Assembly (NCBI RefSeq): GCF_006351005.1
Contig: NZ_VENP01000012.1
Coordinates: forward strand, 1-64,000
Direction: 5' to 3'
From: Miniimonas arenae
GTDB lineage: Bacteria; Actinomycetota; Actinomycetes; Actinomycetales; Beutenbergiaceae
Length of the DNA stretch: 64,000 nt
Position 1 is the first letter of the stretch. Each line of letters opens with the position of its first letter. The notes below the pieces were generated by a model. The model did no database searches. It saw only the letters and a list, made by a program, of their open reading frames with translations, and was not told the DNA's origin. Of the stretch, positions 1 to 8,531 are shown in pieces. A program made the position numbers and the translations under genes.

Positions 1-49
1 CGGCGGAAGGTTCCAAGGCGAAAGGCGCGACGGCGAACGACCGGCGCGG

Positions 50-823
50 TCAGCCCCGTGCGCCCCAGCGGCGGCCGATCTCCAGCGCCTGCTCGGGCGT
101 CACGGGGTCGCCCAGGTCGCCCCGGCCGGGTCCGGAGCGAATGCCGTCCAGCACGATGCGCAGGTAGCGGCGGTAGGCGTCGGGCCGCACGTCGGAGGAG
201 TTCTCCGCGACCTCGCTCACCATCCAGAGCAGCAGCAGCACGTCCTCGCCCGTGACACCGGCCCGCAGGTCGCCCTCGGCGAGGGCGCGTTCCTGGAGCC
301 GCTCCCCGACCGCGGCGAGCGCGTCCACGCCGTCCGAGAGCACCTCGACGCGGCGCTCGGGTGCCAGCGCGACGTCGCGCAGCCCCAGGTTCGCGGCGAG
401 CAGGTCGGCGCCACGGTCCAGCAGCATCGCGAGGCCGTCCCAGGCGCGCTCGGCCTGCGAGGCCTCCTCCGCGACGGCGACGATCTCGGCCAGCGGGGCT
501 GCGAGGGCCTCCCGCACGAGCGACTCCTTGTCGGCGAACCGGCGGTAGACCGTCCCGACGCCGACGCCCGCGTGGTGTGCGACCTCGTTGAACCCGACGC
601 CGAGCCCCCGCTGGGCGAACAGCTCCCGCGCCGCGGCGACGATCAGCTCGCGGCTGCGGCGCGCGTCCCGCCGCACGACCCGCGCGGGGCGCTCGGCGCC
701 GTCGGACGCGAGGCCGGGTTCGCCGTCGGGACGCGGCGAGGGCCGGCCGTCGTCCGCGAGGCGTGGCTCGCCGTCGAGGGCGGCGCGCCCCGCCGGAGCC
801 GGCCGATCGGTCTCGCTCGTCAT
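50..823 (-). CDS. TetR/AcrR family transcriptional regulator
   Basis: A 257-residue predicted one-component repressor. After a charged, low-complexity N-terminal tail of about 55 residues, a typical TetR helix-turn-helix is visible (RELIVAAARELFAQRGLGV, then GVGVGTVYRRFADKESLV), followed by an all-helical ligand domain. The ATG at 823 is chosen because the open frame upstream is only the antisense shadow of gltD. The N-terminal tail carries two DGEP-type peptides, one from the CTCGCCGTCGGG-like motif that recurs through the window. It begins 7 bp after the gltD stop on the same strand, so it is probably co-transcribed. The ligand is unknown. The family is sure; the link to glutamate metabolism is only positional. 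Confidence 0.88.
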   Translation of the reverse strand: MTSETDRPAPAGRAALDGEPRLADDGRPSPRPDGEPGLASDGAERPARVVRRDARRSRELIVAAARELFAQRGLGVGFNEVAHHAGVGVGTVYRRFADKESLVREALAAPLAEIVAVAEEASQAERAWDGLAMLLDRGADLLAANLGLRDVALAPERRVEVLSDGVDALAAVGERLQERALAEGDLRAGVTGEDVLLLLWMVSEVAENSSDVRPDAYRRYLRIVLDGIRSGPGRGDLGDPVTPEQALEIGRRWGARG

Positions 824-830
824 CCGCGGG

Positions 831-2300
831 TCACACCTGGAGGGAGAGCTGCTCCGCGTGCACGGGGGCGGGGAGCGCGGTCGATCCGGTGAGGTAGGCG
901 TCCACCGCGGCCGCGGTCGCGCGGCCCTCGGCGATGGCCCACACGATGAGCGACTGGCCGCGGCCGGCGTCGCCGGTGACGAAGACGCCGTCCTGGGCGG
1001 TCGCGAAGTCGCGGGTGCGCACGGCGCTCCCCCGCGGCGTGGTGTCCAGCCCGAGCTGGCTGAGCAGGTCGGTCTCGGCGCCGACGAAGCCCATGGCGAG
1101 CAGCACGAGCTGGGCCGGGATCTCGAACTCGCTGCCCTCGACGGGCGTGAACCGGCCGTCGACGAGCGCGACCTCGACGAGCCGCAACGCGGCGATCCGA
1201 CCCTCGTCGTCGCCCACCATCTCCGTGGTGGAGACGGCGTAGCGCCGCTCACCGCCCTCCTCGTGCGCGCTGGAGACGCGGTAGAGCATCGGGTACGTCG
1301 GCCACGGCTGGTGCGCGGGGCGGCCGTCCGAGGGGCGGGGCATGATCTCGAGCTGTGTGACCGACGTGGCGCCCTGGCGCAGCGCCGTGCCGAGGCAGTC
1401 GGCGCCCGTGTCGCCGCCGCCGATGACGACGACGTGCTTGCCGGTCGCGACGACCTGGCCCTCGACCTCCTCGCCCAGCGCGACCCGGTTCGCGGGCACG
1501 AGGTACTCCATGGCCTGGAGCACGCCGTCGAGCTGACGACCGGGGACGGGCAGGTCGCGCGGGATGGTGGAGCCCGTGGCGACCACGACCGCGTCGTACT
1601 GCGCGCGCAGCTCCGCGCCCGTGATGTCGACGCCGACGGTGGTGCTCGGGTAGAACCGGGTCCCCTCGGCCTCCATCTGCGCGAGCCGGCGGTCGATGAC
1701 CCACTTCTCCATCTTGAACTCGGGGATGCCGTACCGCATGAGGCCGCCGATCTTGTCGGCGCGCTCGTACACCGCGACCGTGTGGCCGACGCGGGTGAGC
1801 TGCTGCGCGACGGCGAGCCCGGCGGGGCCCGACCCGATCACCGCGACCGTGCTGCCGGTCAGCCACTGCGGCGGCTGGGGCTCGAGCAGACCGCGTTCGA
1901 ACGCCTCCTCCGCGATGTGCACCTCGATGTTCTTGATCGTGACGGGTTCCTGGTTGATGCCGAGGACGCACGCCGTCTCGCAGGGTGCGGGGCAGAGGCG
2001 ACCGGTGAACTCCGGGAAGTTGTTCGTGGCGTGCAGGCGGTCGGAGGCGTCGGCCCACTGGTCGCGCCAGGTGAGGTCGTTCCACTCCGGGATGAGATTG
2101 CCCAGCGGACAACCCATGTGGCAGAACGGCACGCCGCAGTCCATGCAGCGCCCGGACTGGCGGTTCAGGGTCGCCGACTCCTCGGGCGTCTGGGCGCGGT
2201 GGGCGTGCACCTCCTGCCAGTCCATGATGCGCACGGGCACGGGACGGTTGGCGGGCAGCTCGCGCTGTCGCACCTTGAGGAAGCCGCGTGGATCGGCCAC
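831..2300 (-). CDS. gltD: Glutamate synthase (NADPH) small subunit or GltD-like oxidoreductase
   Basis: A 489-residue FAD/NADPH oxidoreductase that would pass electrons from NADPH to the glutamate synthase large subunit. Near the N-terminus the cysteine-rich iron-sulphur segment is present (GRCMDCGVPFCHMGCPLGN), followed by an FAD-binding GSGPAGLAVAQQL and an NADPH-binding IGGGDTGADCLGTAL. Length fits the family. The start is the GTG at 2300, preceded by an AGGTGG ribosome-binding site; the reading frame continues upstream but without family similarity. Oddity: the usual partner gltB is not adjacent. The next upstream gene is an SGNH hydrolase and the downstream gene is a TetR regulator. The large subunit may be encoded elsewhere, or this may be a GltD-like reductase with another partner. 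Confidence 0.9.
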   Translation of the reverse strand: MADPRGFLKVRQRELPANRPVPVRIMDWQEVHAHRAQTPEESATLNRQSGRCMDCGVPFCHMGCPLGNLIPEWNDLTWRDQWADASDRLHATNNFPEFTGRLCPAPCETACVLGINQEPVTIKNIEVHIAEEAFERGLLEPQPPQWLTGSTVAVIGSGPAGLAVAQQLTRVGHTVAVYERADKIGGLMRYGIPEFKMEKWVIDRRLAQMEAEGTRFYPSTTVGVDITGAELRAQYDAVVVATGSTIPRDLPVPGRQLDGVLQAMEYLVPANRVALGEEVEGQVVATGKHVVVIGGGDTGADCLGTALRQGATSVTQLEIMPRPSDGRPAHQPWPTYPMLYRVSSAHEEGGERRYAVSTTEMVGDDEGRIAALRLVEVALVDGRFTPVEGSEFEIPAQLVLLAMGFVGAETDLLSQLGLDTTPRGSAVRTRDFATAQDGVFVTGDAGRGQSLIVWAIAEGRATAAAVDAYLTGSTALPAPVHAEQLSLQV

Positions 2301-2443
2301 GTCTCCACCTCCCTGGACGTGGGGGGCGCACGCGGGTCGGGCTCGGTGCGCGGGTCCCCGCCAGGGTAAGGCAGGACGGGCACCCTCGCGCACGACCTAC
2401 GTCCCGTGAGACGGCGCCCGCGAGCCCTTACTCCCCACCTCGT

Positions 2444-3241
2444 CTACGTCGCGCGGGAGGCGGGCTCGCCGTCGGGAGCCGTGCCCGCCCCGAGGCGCCC
2501 GGCCGAGGCGGCGATCGCGCGGCGCGCCGCGTACACCGCGCCGCTCGTCGCGGCCCACGCGGCGCGGTCCGCCGGGGTCCAGGCCCGCCCGGGCACGAGG
2601 GCGGCGTCGGCCGGGACGAGCCGCGCTTCCGGGAGCGGTACCAGCCCCGGTACCAGCCCCGCCCGCTCGAGCAGGTCGAGGTAGCCGTGGGCCACGAGCG
2701 CGTGCCCGTACGGGCTCAGGTGCACGCCGTCGGGCCCGAACGCGGTCGCGCGACGTCCGCGCGCCAGCGCCCCGAGGTCCAGCACGACGGCGCCGCGAGC
2801 CGCACCCGCCGCGAGCACCTGCTCGTTGAGCGCCTCGACCCGCGCGCCGATCCGCCGCCCGGACCACCCCGGGATGCCGAGCACCTCACCCGGCCGCGGC
2901 ATCGTCGCGGTGAGCGGCCGCGCGCCGGCGGCCCGCACGACGTCGAGCACCTCCTCGAGCGCGTCGCGCACCGCGCCGGCGTCGAACGTCCAGCGCAGGA
3001 CGTCGTTGAGCCCCACCCAGACGATCGCGACGGTCGGGCGGAACGCCCGCAGCTCCGCGGCCTGGCGCCGCCGGGCGTCCGCGAGCGTGGCCGAGGGCCG
3101 GGCGGCGTTCGCCGTCGTGACGGCGGTCCCGCGGGCGCGCACGAGGTCGGCCAGAAGGTCGGGGAACGGGCGCTGTCGCTGCGGGCTGCCCACCTCGAGC
3201 ACGCCGGCGGCGAGGGAGTCGCCGATCGTGAACAGGCGCAC
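2444..3241 (-). CDS. SGNH/GDSL-family hydrolase
   Basis: A 265-residue cytoplasmic serine esterase or lipase-like protein. Block I is FTIGDSLAAGV with the nucleophile serine, block III is VGLNDV, and block V is the GVHLSPYGH with the catalytic Asp-His pair. No signal peptide is visible. The start is taken as the GTG at 3241, four bases after the stop of the upstream glycosyltransferase, which puts it last in a GT4-GT4-hydrolase operon. The C-terminal tail APDGEPASRAT is encoded by the dispersed CTCGCCGTCGGG motif. The substrate is unknown; the operon suggests acylated glycolipid or glycan processing, which is inference. Confidence 0.85.
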   Translation of the reverse strand: MRLFTIGDSLAAGVLEVGSPQRQRPFPDLLADLVRARGTAVTTANAARPSATLADARRRQAAELRAFRPTVAIVWVGLNDVLRWTFDAGAVRDALEEVLDVVRAAGARPLTATMPRPGEVLGIPGWSGRRIGARVEALNEQVLAAGAARGAVVLDLGALARGRRATAFGPDGVHLSPYGHALVAHGYLDLLERAGLVPGLVPLPEARLVPADAALVPGRAWTPADRAAWAATSGAVYAARRAIAASAGRLGAGTAPDGEPASRAT

Positions 3242-3245
3242 GGCG

Positions 3246-4376
3246 TCAGCGGGCGGCCTGGTCGGGCGCCGCCGTGCGCGCCCGCTCCGCCACCGCGGCA
3301 TGGATCGCGAGCATCCGCCGGGCCGACGTGCGCCAGGTGAACGGGACCGCGTGCCGCCGGGCCCGCTCGCGCGCCGCCGGGTCGCGCGCGAGGCAGAGCG
3401 CGGCGTCGGCGAAGGCGTCCGCGTCGCGCACCGCGACGCGCCCACCCGCGCCCACGACCTCGGGCAGCGCGCCGGTCGCGGCGCACACCACGGGCGTGCC
3501 GCAGGCCAGGCCCTCGAGCGCCGCCAGGCCGAACGTCTCGGCGGGCGCGGGTGCGAGCAGCACGTCGCTGTCCCCCACCAGCCGGGCCACCTCGTGCGGC
3601 GCGCGGTGCCCGACGAGCTCGACCGGCAGCGCGGCGGCGGCGCGGGCGATCGCCCCGCGCATCGGACCGTCGCCCACGATCGTGAGCTCGGCGTCGACCC
3701 CGCGCCGCACGAGCGCGGCCAGCGTCGCCACGGACAGCATCGGGTCCTTCTCCCGCGACAGCCGGCCCACGTGCACGAGCGCGAGCGTGCGGTCCTCGCG
3801 CCAGGGCGCGACCGGCTCGGGGCGCGGGCGGAACACCGTGTGGTCGACGGCGAGCGGCACCACCTGCACGGCGGCGCCGTGCCGGGCGACCTCGCGCGCC
3901 GCGTACCGGCTCGGTGCGACCACCGCGTGGTGGTCCAGCCCGGCCGTGCGGTTCACCGAGTCCGCGACGCCGCGCGCGAGCGGCCCCGGGACGCCCGCGG
4001 CGCGCACGACGTCGCCGACGTGCTCGTGCGCGACCAGGACGCAGCCGATCCCTGCGGCCTGGGCCCACGGTCCGAGCCAGCGCAGCGTGGTCCGGTCGCT
4101 CAGCTCGATGACGTCGGGCCGCACGTCGCGGATGACGTCGAGCACGCTCCCCCGCCCGACCACCACCCGGTAGCCGGGCGCGGCCGCGGCGATCCCCGGC
4201 ACCGTGCGCGGGTCGGGGTGAGCCGGCCACCACGAGGCGACGGGCTCGGCGGCCTCCGGCACGAGCGCGGTGACCTCGTGGCCCGCGGCGACGTACTCGG
4301 TGGCCCAGGCGGCGAGCGCCGTGCGGATGCCGCCCGACGTGGGTGCGACGAAGTTGGCGACCTGAAGGATCCTCAT
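3246..4376 (-). CDS. GT4 glycosyltransferase (downstream member of pair)
   Basis: A 376-residue GT-B fold glycosyltransferase. The N-terminal acceptor half carries the glycine-rich loop SGGIRTAL; the C-terminal nucleotide-sugar half carries GRLSREKDP and the intact E-x7-E motif in ETFGLAALEGLACGTPVV. No membrane helices are seen. Its ATG overlaps the stop of the upstream glycosyltransferase by four bases (ATGA), so the two are translationally coupled. The family often uses GDP-mannose or a similar donor for glycolipid mannosylation, but donor and acceptor cannot be read from the sequence. Confidence 0.88.
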   Translation of the reverse strand: MRILQVANFVAPTSGGIRTALAAWATEYVAAGHEVTALVPEAAEPVASWWPAHPDPRTVPGIAAAAPGYRVVVGRGSVLDVIRDVRPDVIELSDRTTLRWLGPWAQAAGIGCVLVAHEHVGDVVRAAGVPGPLARGVADSVNRTAGLDHHAVVAPSRYAAREVARHGAAVQVVPLAVDHTVFRPRPEPVAPWREDRTLALVHVGRLSREKDPMLSVATLAALVRRGVDAELTIVGDGPMRGAIARAAAALPVELVGHRAPHEVARLVGDSDVLLAPAPAETFGLAALEGLACGTPVVCAATGALPEVVGAGGRVAVRDADAFADAALCLARDPAARERARRHAVPFTWRTSARRMLAIHAAVAERARTAAPDQAAR

Positions 4377-5563
4377 GCGGCTGCTCCCGTTCTCCTCGTC
4401 CGGCTCGTCGGCACGCCCGACGGCTCGGCCGTCCCGGCCGTCCCGGTGGGCCCGGCCGTCCGCTGCGCCGCGTGAGCTGCGACGGCGCCTGCCCAGTGCT
4501 GCTCCAGCGCCCGCAGCGACGCCGCGAGGCTGCGGCCCTGCGAGAGCTCGCGGGCCCGCTCACCCAGCCGGTCGCGGTCGCGGAGCACCGCGTCGACGGC
4601 GTCGGCGAGCTGGGTCGCGCTGCCCGGGGTGAACCGGCGCCCGGCGGCGTCGGGCACCAGCTCGGCCGCCCCGCCGGCGGCCGGGACGACGGCCGGGACG
4701 CCCGCGGCCATCGCCTGCATCGCCCCCTGGCACAGCGTCTCGTGCCGTCCGGGGTGGACGAAGACGTCCAGGCTCGCCGTCGCCCTGGCCAGGTCCTCGC
4801 CCCCGAGGAACCCGGTGAACGTCGCCCGCGGGAGGCGCTGCTGGAGGAGCTCGCGGCTCGGACCGTCACCGATCACGGCGAGCGCCAGGTCGTCCCGCTC
4901 CGCGAGCGCCTCGAGCAGGTGGAGCTCCTTCTCGAGGGCGAGCCGCCCGAGGTAGCCCACCACCGGGACGTCGCGGCCGCCGGCGAGCCGGCGCCGCTCG
5001 GCGTGGCTGCGCCGGGCCGGGTCGAACAGCTCCAGGTCCACGCCGCGCTGCCAGTGGTGCACGCGCGGTACGCCCCGCACCCGCAGCGCGCGCACGGCGT
5101 CCTGCGTGCACACGAGCGTCCGGGTCGCGCCGCGGTGCGTGCGCACGATCCAGCGCCAGGCCGAGGAGCTCGCGACGGCGAACCCGTGCGCGGCCGCGAA
5201 CGCGGCGACGTCGGTCTGGTAGACCGCGACGGTCGGCACGCCGAGCTCGGCGCCCGCCCGGATCGCCTGGGCACCCAGCAGGAACGGCGAGGCGACGTGC
5301 ACGACGTCGGGCCGGTGCCGCCGCACGAACCGCTCCAGCCCGGGCGTCGGGACGCTCGCGGCGTACCCGAGGCGCGCGAGCGGGACGCACGGCGTGGCGA
5401 GGACGTGGGTGACGCCGTCGGGCACGCTCGCCTGCGTCGCGCCGGGCGCGACGAGGCTGACGTCGGCGCCCTGGTCCACCAGGTGCGCGAGCACCTGCTG
5501 CACGGAGCGGACGACACCGTTGGTCGAGGGAAGCCAGGACTCGGTCACCACCATGACCCGCAC
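4373..5563 (-). CDS. GT4 glycosyltransferase (upstream member of pair), MgtA/PimB-like
   Basis: A 396-residue GT-B fold enzyme resembling actinobacterial alpha-mannosyltransferases. Visible are TNGVVRSVQQVLAHL near the N-terminus, GRLALEKELHLLEAL, and the region HETLCQGAMQAMAAGVP. In that region the second glutamate of the E-x7-E motif is a glutamine, unlike its downstream partner. The C-terminal 30 residues are a low-complexity Thr/Gly/Pro tail. The start is the GTG at 5563, placed 7 nt after a TACCGT -10-like box, which suggests a leaderless transcript; the longer frame upstream has no family similarity. It heads the three-gene operon running down to 2444. Confidence 0.87.
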   Translation of the reverse strand: MRVMVVTESWLPSTNGVVRSVQQVLAHLVDQGADVSLVAPGATQASVPDGVTHVLATPCVPLARLGYAASVPTPGLERFVRRHRPDVVHVASPFLLGAQAIRAGAELGVPTVAVYQTDVAAFAAAHGFAVASSSAWRWIVRTHRGATRTLVCTQDAVRALRVRGVPRVHHWQRGVDLELFDPARRSHAERRRLAGGRDVPVVGYLGRLALEKELHLLEALAERDDLALAVIGDGPSRELLQQRLPRATFTGFLGGEDLARATASLDVFVHPGRHETLCQGAMQAMAAGVPAVVPAAGGAAELVPDAAGRRFTPGSATQLADAVDAVLRDRDRLGERARELSQGRSLAASLRALEQHWAGAVAAHAAQRTAGPTGTAGTAEPSGVPTSRTRRTGAAA

Positions 5564-5708
5564 GGCTTCGACGGTAGGCACTGCGCACGACGGCGGGTTG
5601 GCCGTGGCCTGTCGGGTTCCGGCAGGCGGGGCGAACGGGGGGTGAACGCGCGCGTCGGCGGGACGTTCGGCCCTGCCGTGGGCCGCCGCCTGATGGTTTG
5701 CTATGTCC

Positions 5709-5720
5709 TGAAACGATTCA
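5709..5720. promoter_or_regulatory. LacI-type operator candidate upstream of fucO
   Basis: The 12-mer TGAAACGATTCA is a near-palindrome of the TGAAWCGWTTCA class used by many LacI-family repressors. It lies about 60 bp before the fucO start, in the divergent region shared with the glycosyltransferase operon. Related sites occur twice before the giant rhamnogalacturonan enzyme gene (51218-51230 and 51249-51261). No cognate regulator of this class lies next to it. Confidence 0.5.
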
Positions 5721-5778
5721 CGCCACCGACGGCGTGACCAGGGCGCGGCGCCCACGTGCCGCAGGAGGGTGGTGCCGG

Positions 5779-6930
5779 ATGGCACAGCGGATGATCTGGA
5801 ACCAGACCGCGTACTTCGGCGCCGGGAGCATCTCGGTGATCCCCGAGGAGCTCCAGCGGCGCGGCTTCCGCAAGGCGTTCGTGGTGAGCGACCAGGTGCT
5901 CGTGGACTCGGGCGTCGTCGCCCGCGTCACCGACCTGCTGGACGCCGCGGACATCCCCTTCGAGGTCTACAGCGACGTGCAGCCGAACCCGCCGATCGAG
6001 AACGTCAAGGCCGGCGTGGCCGCGTTCGCGGCGTCGGGTGCGGACGTGCTCGTCGCCGTCGGCGGCGGCTCGCCGCAGGACACCTGCAAGGCGATCGGCA
6101 TCATCACGACCAACCCGCAGTTCTCCGACGTCCGCTCCCTCGAGGGCGTCGCGGCCACGACCAGCCCGTCGGTGCCGATCGTGGCCGTGCCCACGACGGC
6201 GGGCACCGCCTCGGAGACGACGATCAACTACGTCATCACCGACGTCGAGCGCCAGCGCAAGTTCGTCTGTGTGGACCCGCACGACATCCCCGTGCTCGCC
6301 GTCGTCGACCCCGAGATGATGGCGACCGCGCCGCGCGCGCTCAAGGTGGCCACCGGGCTGGACGCGCTCACGCACGCGATCGAGGGCTACACCACGCTCG
6401 GCGCGTGGGAGCTGTCGGACCTGTTCCACCTCAAGGCGATCCAGACGATCGCCGCCTCGCTGCCGGCCGCGGCCGACGGCGACGCCGCCGCCATGGAGCG
6501 CATGGCGCTCGGTCAGTACGTGGCGGGCATGGGCTACTCCAACGTCGGCCTCGGCCTCGTGCACGCGATGGCCCACCCGCTCGGCGCGTTCTACTCCGCC
6601 CCGCACGGCGTGGCCAACGGCATCCTGCTCGCGCCGGTGATGGCGTTCAACGCGCCCGAGACCGGCGAGAAGCTGCGCGACGTCGCGCTCGCGTTCGGCG
6701 TCGCCGGTGCGGCCGAGATGGACGTCGAGACGGTGCGCAAGGCCGCCGTCGAGGCCGTCGCCGACCTCACCCGCGCGCTCGGCAACCCCACCACGCTGCG
6801 CGAGATCGGCGCCCGCGAGGAGGACCTGCCGGCGCTGGCCCAGGCCGCGTTCGACGACGTGTGCGCCGGCGGCAATCCGCGCCCCGCCTCGGTCGCGCAG
6901 ATCGAGGACCTGTACCGCTCGATCTTCTGA
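5779..6930 (+). CDS. fucO: Lactaldehyde reductase (1,2-propanediol oxidoreductase)
   Basis: A 383-residue iron-dependent group III alcohol dehydrogenase that reduces L-lactaldehyde to 1,2-propanediol with NADH, the last step of anaerobic fucose or rhamnose use. It matches my recollection of E. coli FucO over its whole length (382 aa there), including GGGSPQDTCKAIGII, the KFVCVDPHDIP segment, LDALTHAIEGY with the metal-binding Asp and His, and the histidines in MAHPLGAFYSAPHGVAN. The ATG at 5779 matches the family N-terminus (MAQRMIWNQTAYFG); a GGAGG lies upstream. No other fucose or rhamnose genes are adjacent. Regulation by a LacI-type factor is suggested by TGAAACGATTCA at 5709. Confidence 0.95.
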   Translation: MAQRMIWNQTAYFGAGSISVIPEELQRRGFRKAFVVSDQVLVDSGVVARVTDLLDAADIPFEVYSDVQPNPPIENVKAGVAAFAASGADVLVAVGGGSPQDTCKAIGIITTNPQFSDVRSLEGVAATTSPSVPIVAVPTTAGTASETTINYVITDVERQRKFVCVDPHDIPVLAVVDPEMMATAPRALKVATGLDALTHAIEGYTTLGAWELSDLFHLKAIQTIAASLPAAADGDAAAMERMALGQYVAGMGYSNVGLGLVHAMAHPLGAFYSAPHGVANGILLAPVMAFNAPETGEKLRDVALAFGVAGAAEMDVETVRKAAVEAVADLTRALGNPTTLREIGAREEDLPALAQAAFDDVCAGGNPRPASVAQIEDLYRSIF

Positions 6931-6948
6931 GCGACCCGAGCGAACGAG

Positions 6949-6993
6949 AAGGCGCCCGACGGCGAGGAGCGAGTCCTCGCCGTCGGGCGCCTT
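6949..6993. terminator. Bidirectional intrinsic terminator between fucO and the FAH-family gene
   Basis: A perfect 19-bp stem (6949-6967 with 6975-6993) around a 7-nt loop, with a short A run on one side and a T run (CTTTTG) on the other. It sits between convergent genes. Both arms contain CTCGCCGTCGGG in inverted orientation, so the stem is made from two copies of the motif dispersed in coding regions of this window. Confidence 0.9.
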
Positions 6994-7005
6994 TTGTCTG
7001 GGCGG

Positions 7006-7887
7006 CTACTCCGGCTGCTCGCTGACGAAGCGCGTGGTGAGCTCGCCCAGGCCGGTGACCCGGACCGTCACGACGTCGCCGTCGGCGATCGGGGTGTGCA
7101 CGGCCTGCGCCTCGTCGGAGCGCGCGGGCGTGCCGGTCGAGATGATGTCCCCCGGCTCCAGGGTGATGATCTGGGACAGGTGGTGCACGAGAAACGCGAC
7201 GCCGAACACCATCGCGTCGGTGCTCGAGCGGACCGTGATCACGCCGTTGCGCTCCACCTCGACGTCGCGCCCGGACAGGTCGCCGACCTCGTCCGTAGTG
7301 ACGATCCACGGGCCGAGCGGGCCGAAGCCGTCCACGCTCTTGCCGAGCGCCCACTGGTTGGTGCGGCTCTGCCAGTCGCGGTCGGAGACGTCGTTGAACA
7401 GCGCGTAACCCGCGACGTGCGCGAGCGCGTCCGCCTCGCTCACCCGCCACGCGCGTCGCCCGATCACGACGGCGATCTCGCCCTCGTAGTCGACCTGCGG
7501 CGTGCTGGACCAGATCGTCACCGGGTCCTGCGGCGAGGCGATGACACCGGGCGTCTTGACGAAGACGTTGGGGTGCTCGGGGTCGGTCTCGCCGCCCTCG
7601 AGGTGGCCGCGGTAGTTGTAGCCGAGGCACAGGATCGTGCGCGGGCGCACCGGCGGGGCCAGGTGCACGGAGTCGAGCGTGGGCAGGGTCGCGGTGTCGG
7701 CGTCCGCCTCGGCCTTCGTCACGGCCTCGCGGACGACGGCGAGCCTCGCCTCGTCCGCGAGGACCTCCACCAGCGTGGTCGCGTCCGCGACCTCCCGCAG
7801 GTCCAGGACGCGATCGACGCCGTCCGGCGCCGTGACCACGGCTGCGGGGATCTCCGACCCGTCCACGTCGATGCTGACCAGTCTCAC
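7006..7887 (-). CDS. Fumarylacetoacetate hydrolase family protein
   Basis: A 293-residue FAH-fold enzyme; relatives hydrolyse or decarboxylate 2,4-dioxo acids using a divalent metal. The N-terminal cap domain is followed by CLGYNYRGHLEGG, the metal-ligand region VDYEGEIAVVIG, FNDVSDRDWQ, and the C-terminal PGDIISTGTPA. The GTG at 7887 is preceded by AAGGAG at good spacing and starts the family-like VRLVSIDVDG. It converges on fucO. FAH-fold enzymes act in the non-phosphorylative fucose and rhamnose pathways, so a dioxo-deoxy-sugar acid is one possible substrate, but general 2-hydroxyhepta-2,4-diene-dioate isomerase type activity is equally possible. Confidence 0.87.
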   Translation of the reverse strand: MRLVSIDVDGSEIPAAVVTAPDGVDRVLDLREVADATTLVEVLADEARLAVVREAVTKAEADADTATLPTLDSVHLAPPVRPRTILCLGYNYRGHLEGGETDPEHPNVFVKTPGVIASPQDPVTIWSSTPQVDYEGEIAVVIGRRAWRVSEADALAHVAGYALFNDVSDRDWQSRTNQWALGKSVDGFGPLGPWIVTTDEVGDLSGRDVEVERNGVITVRSSTDAMVFGVAFLVHHLSQIITLEPGDIISTGTPARSDEAQAVHTPIADGDVVTVRVTGLGELTTRFVSEQPE

Positions 7888-8033
7888 GCGGTGCGCTCCT
7901 TCGTCCGTGGCCGGCACGCGTTGCCGGCCCTCGGGCAGGCTATCGGGCGGCGGTGGGGTCGGGCGGGTTGTTCGGCCGCAGACCCCGCGAGGGTCGACCG
8001 TGGGCTGTCGCCCTGCAGCAGCGCAGGAACGAC

Positions 8034-8064
8034 GAAGGCCCGGACCTTGTCGGTCCGGGCCTTC
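8034..8064 (-). terminator. Intrinsic terminator of the initiator tRNA
   Basis: A perfect 13-bp stem (8034-8046 with 8052-8064) around a 5-nt loop, about 10 bp beyond the 3' end of the tRNA on the minus strand. The RNA stem reads GAAGGCCCGGACC. Confidence 0.85.
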
Positions 8065-8073
8065 GGCACTGTG

Positions 8074-8147
8074 TAGCGGGGGCAGGATTTGAACCTGCGA
8101 CCTCCGGGTTATGAGCCCGGCGAGCTACCGAGCTGCTCCACCCCGCG
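8074..8147 (-). tRNA. Initiator tRNA-fMet (anticodon CAT)
   Basis: A complete 74-nt cloverleaf without encoded CCA. The acceptor stem begins CGCGGGG. The anticodon loop is CTCATAA on a stem with three consecutive G-C pairs (GGG/CCC), and the T-arm is GCAGG-TTCAAAT-CCTGC. The first acceptor pair is a mismatch (C1 against U72), the hallmark of an initiator tRNA. Sequence closely matches the actinobacterial initiator form as I remember it. A terminator follows at 8034-8064. Confidence 0.95.
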
Positions 8148-8273
8148 TCGGCTCCTCTACCTTACGCGACCTCGGCCGGAGGGCCAAATCGGCGGTTCGA
8201 CCGGTCCGCGAAGGGCCCTCGTGCGGCCGCGCGGAGCCGCTCGGCGCGCGCGCCGACCGGGCGCCCCGACACA

Positions 8274-8408
8274 TTGACTGGAGGCCCCGACGCTTTGACT
8301 GGTCGGGCCGCCCAGGCGACGTCCGGGCCAGGCAAAGGTGCAGGTCACGGGGATGCGGGTCCGACGCTCGGCGATCCGACCAGTCAAAGCGTCGGGGCCT
8401 CCAGTCAA
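8274..8408. repeat. Intergenic inverted element with 33-bp perfect arms
   Basis: The 384-bp gap between the tRNA and the UPF0182 gene (8148-8531) holds no gene. Its main content is a perfect 33-bp inverted repeat (8274-8306 and 8376-8408) around a 69-bp centre. Each arm holds TTGACTGG twice at a 21-bp spacing, so the element is tandem units in inverted orientation. It has no coding potential. Compare the elements at 31936, 51496 and 53299. Confidence 0.85.
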
Positions 8409-8531
8409 AGCGCACCGCGCCGCCGCACGCGCAGCCGTCCGCCACGGCCAAGCGGCCCCCGAGACGCCGGAGGCGCCGGCACCGGGCCACCCCCGGTCCC
8501 GGCACCTCCGCGAGACGACTCCAGTCGAACC

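Noticed and set aside
8074..8147. tRNA as an integration site for a mobile element
   Set aside because: No integrase, no second copy of the tRNA 3' end within the window, and both flanks are core genes.
8274..8306. TTGACTGG copies as -35 promoter elements
   Set aside because: No matching -10 at 16-19 bp; the same octamer occurs in mirrored, tandem arrangement, so a structural repeat explains it better.
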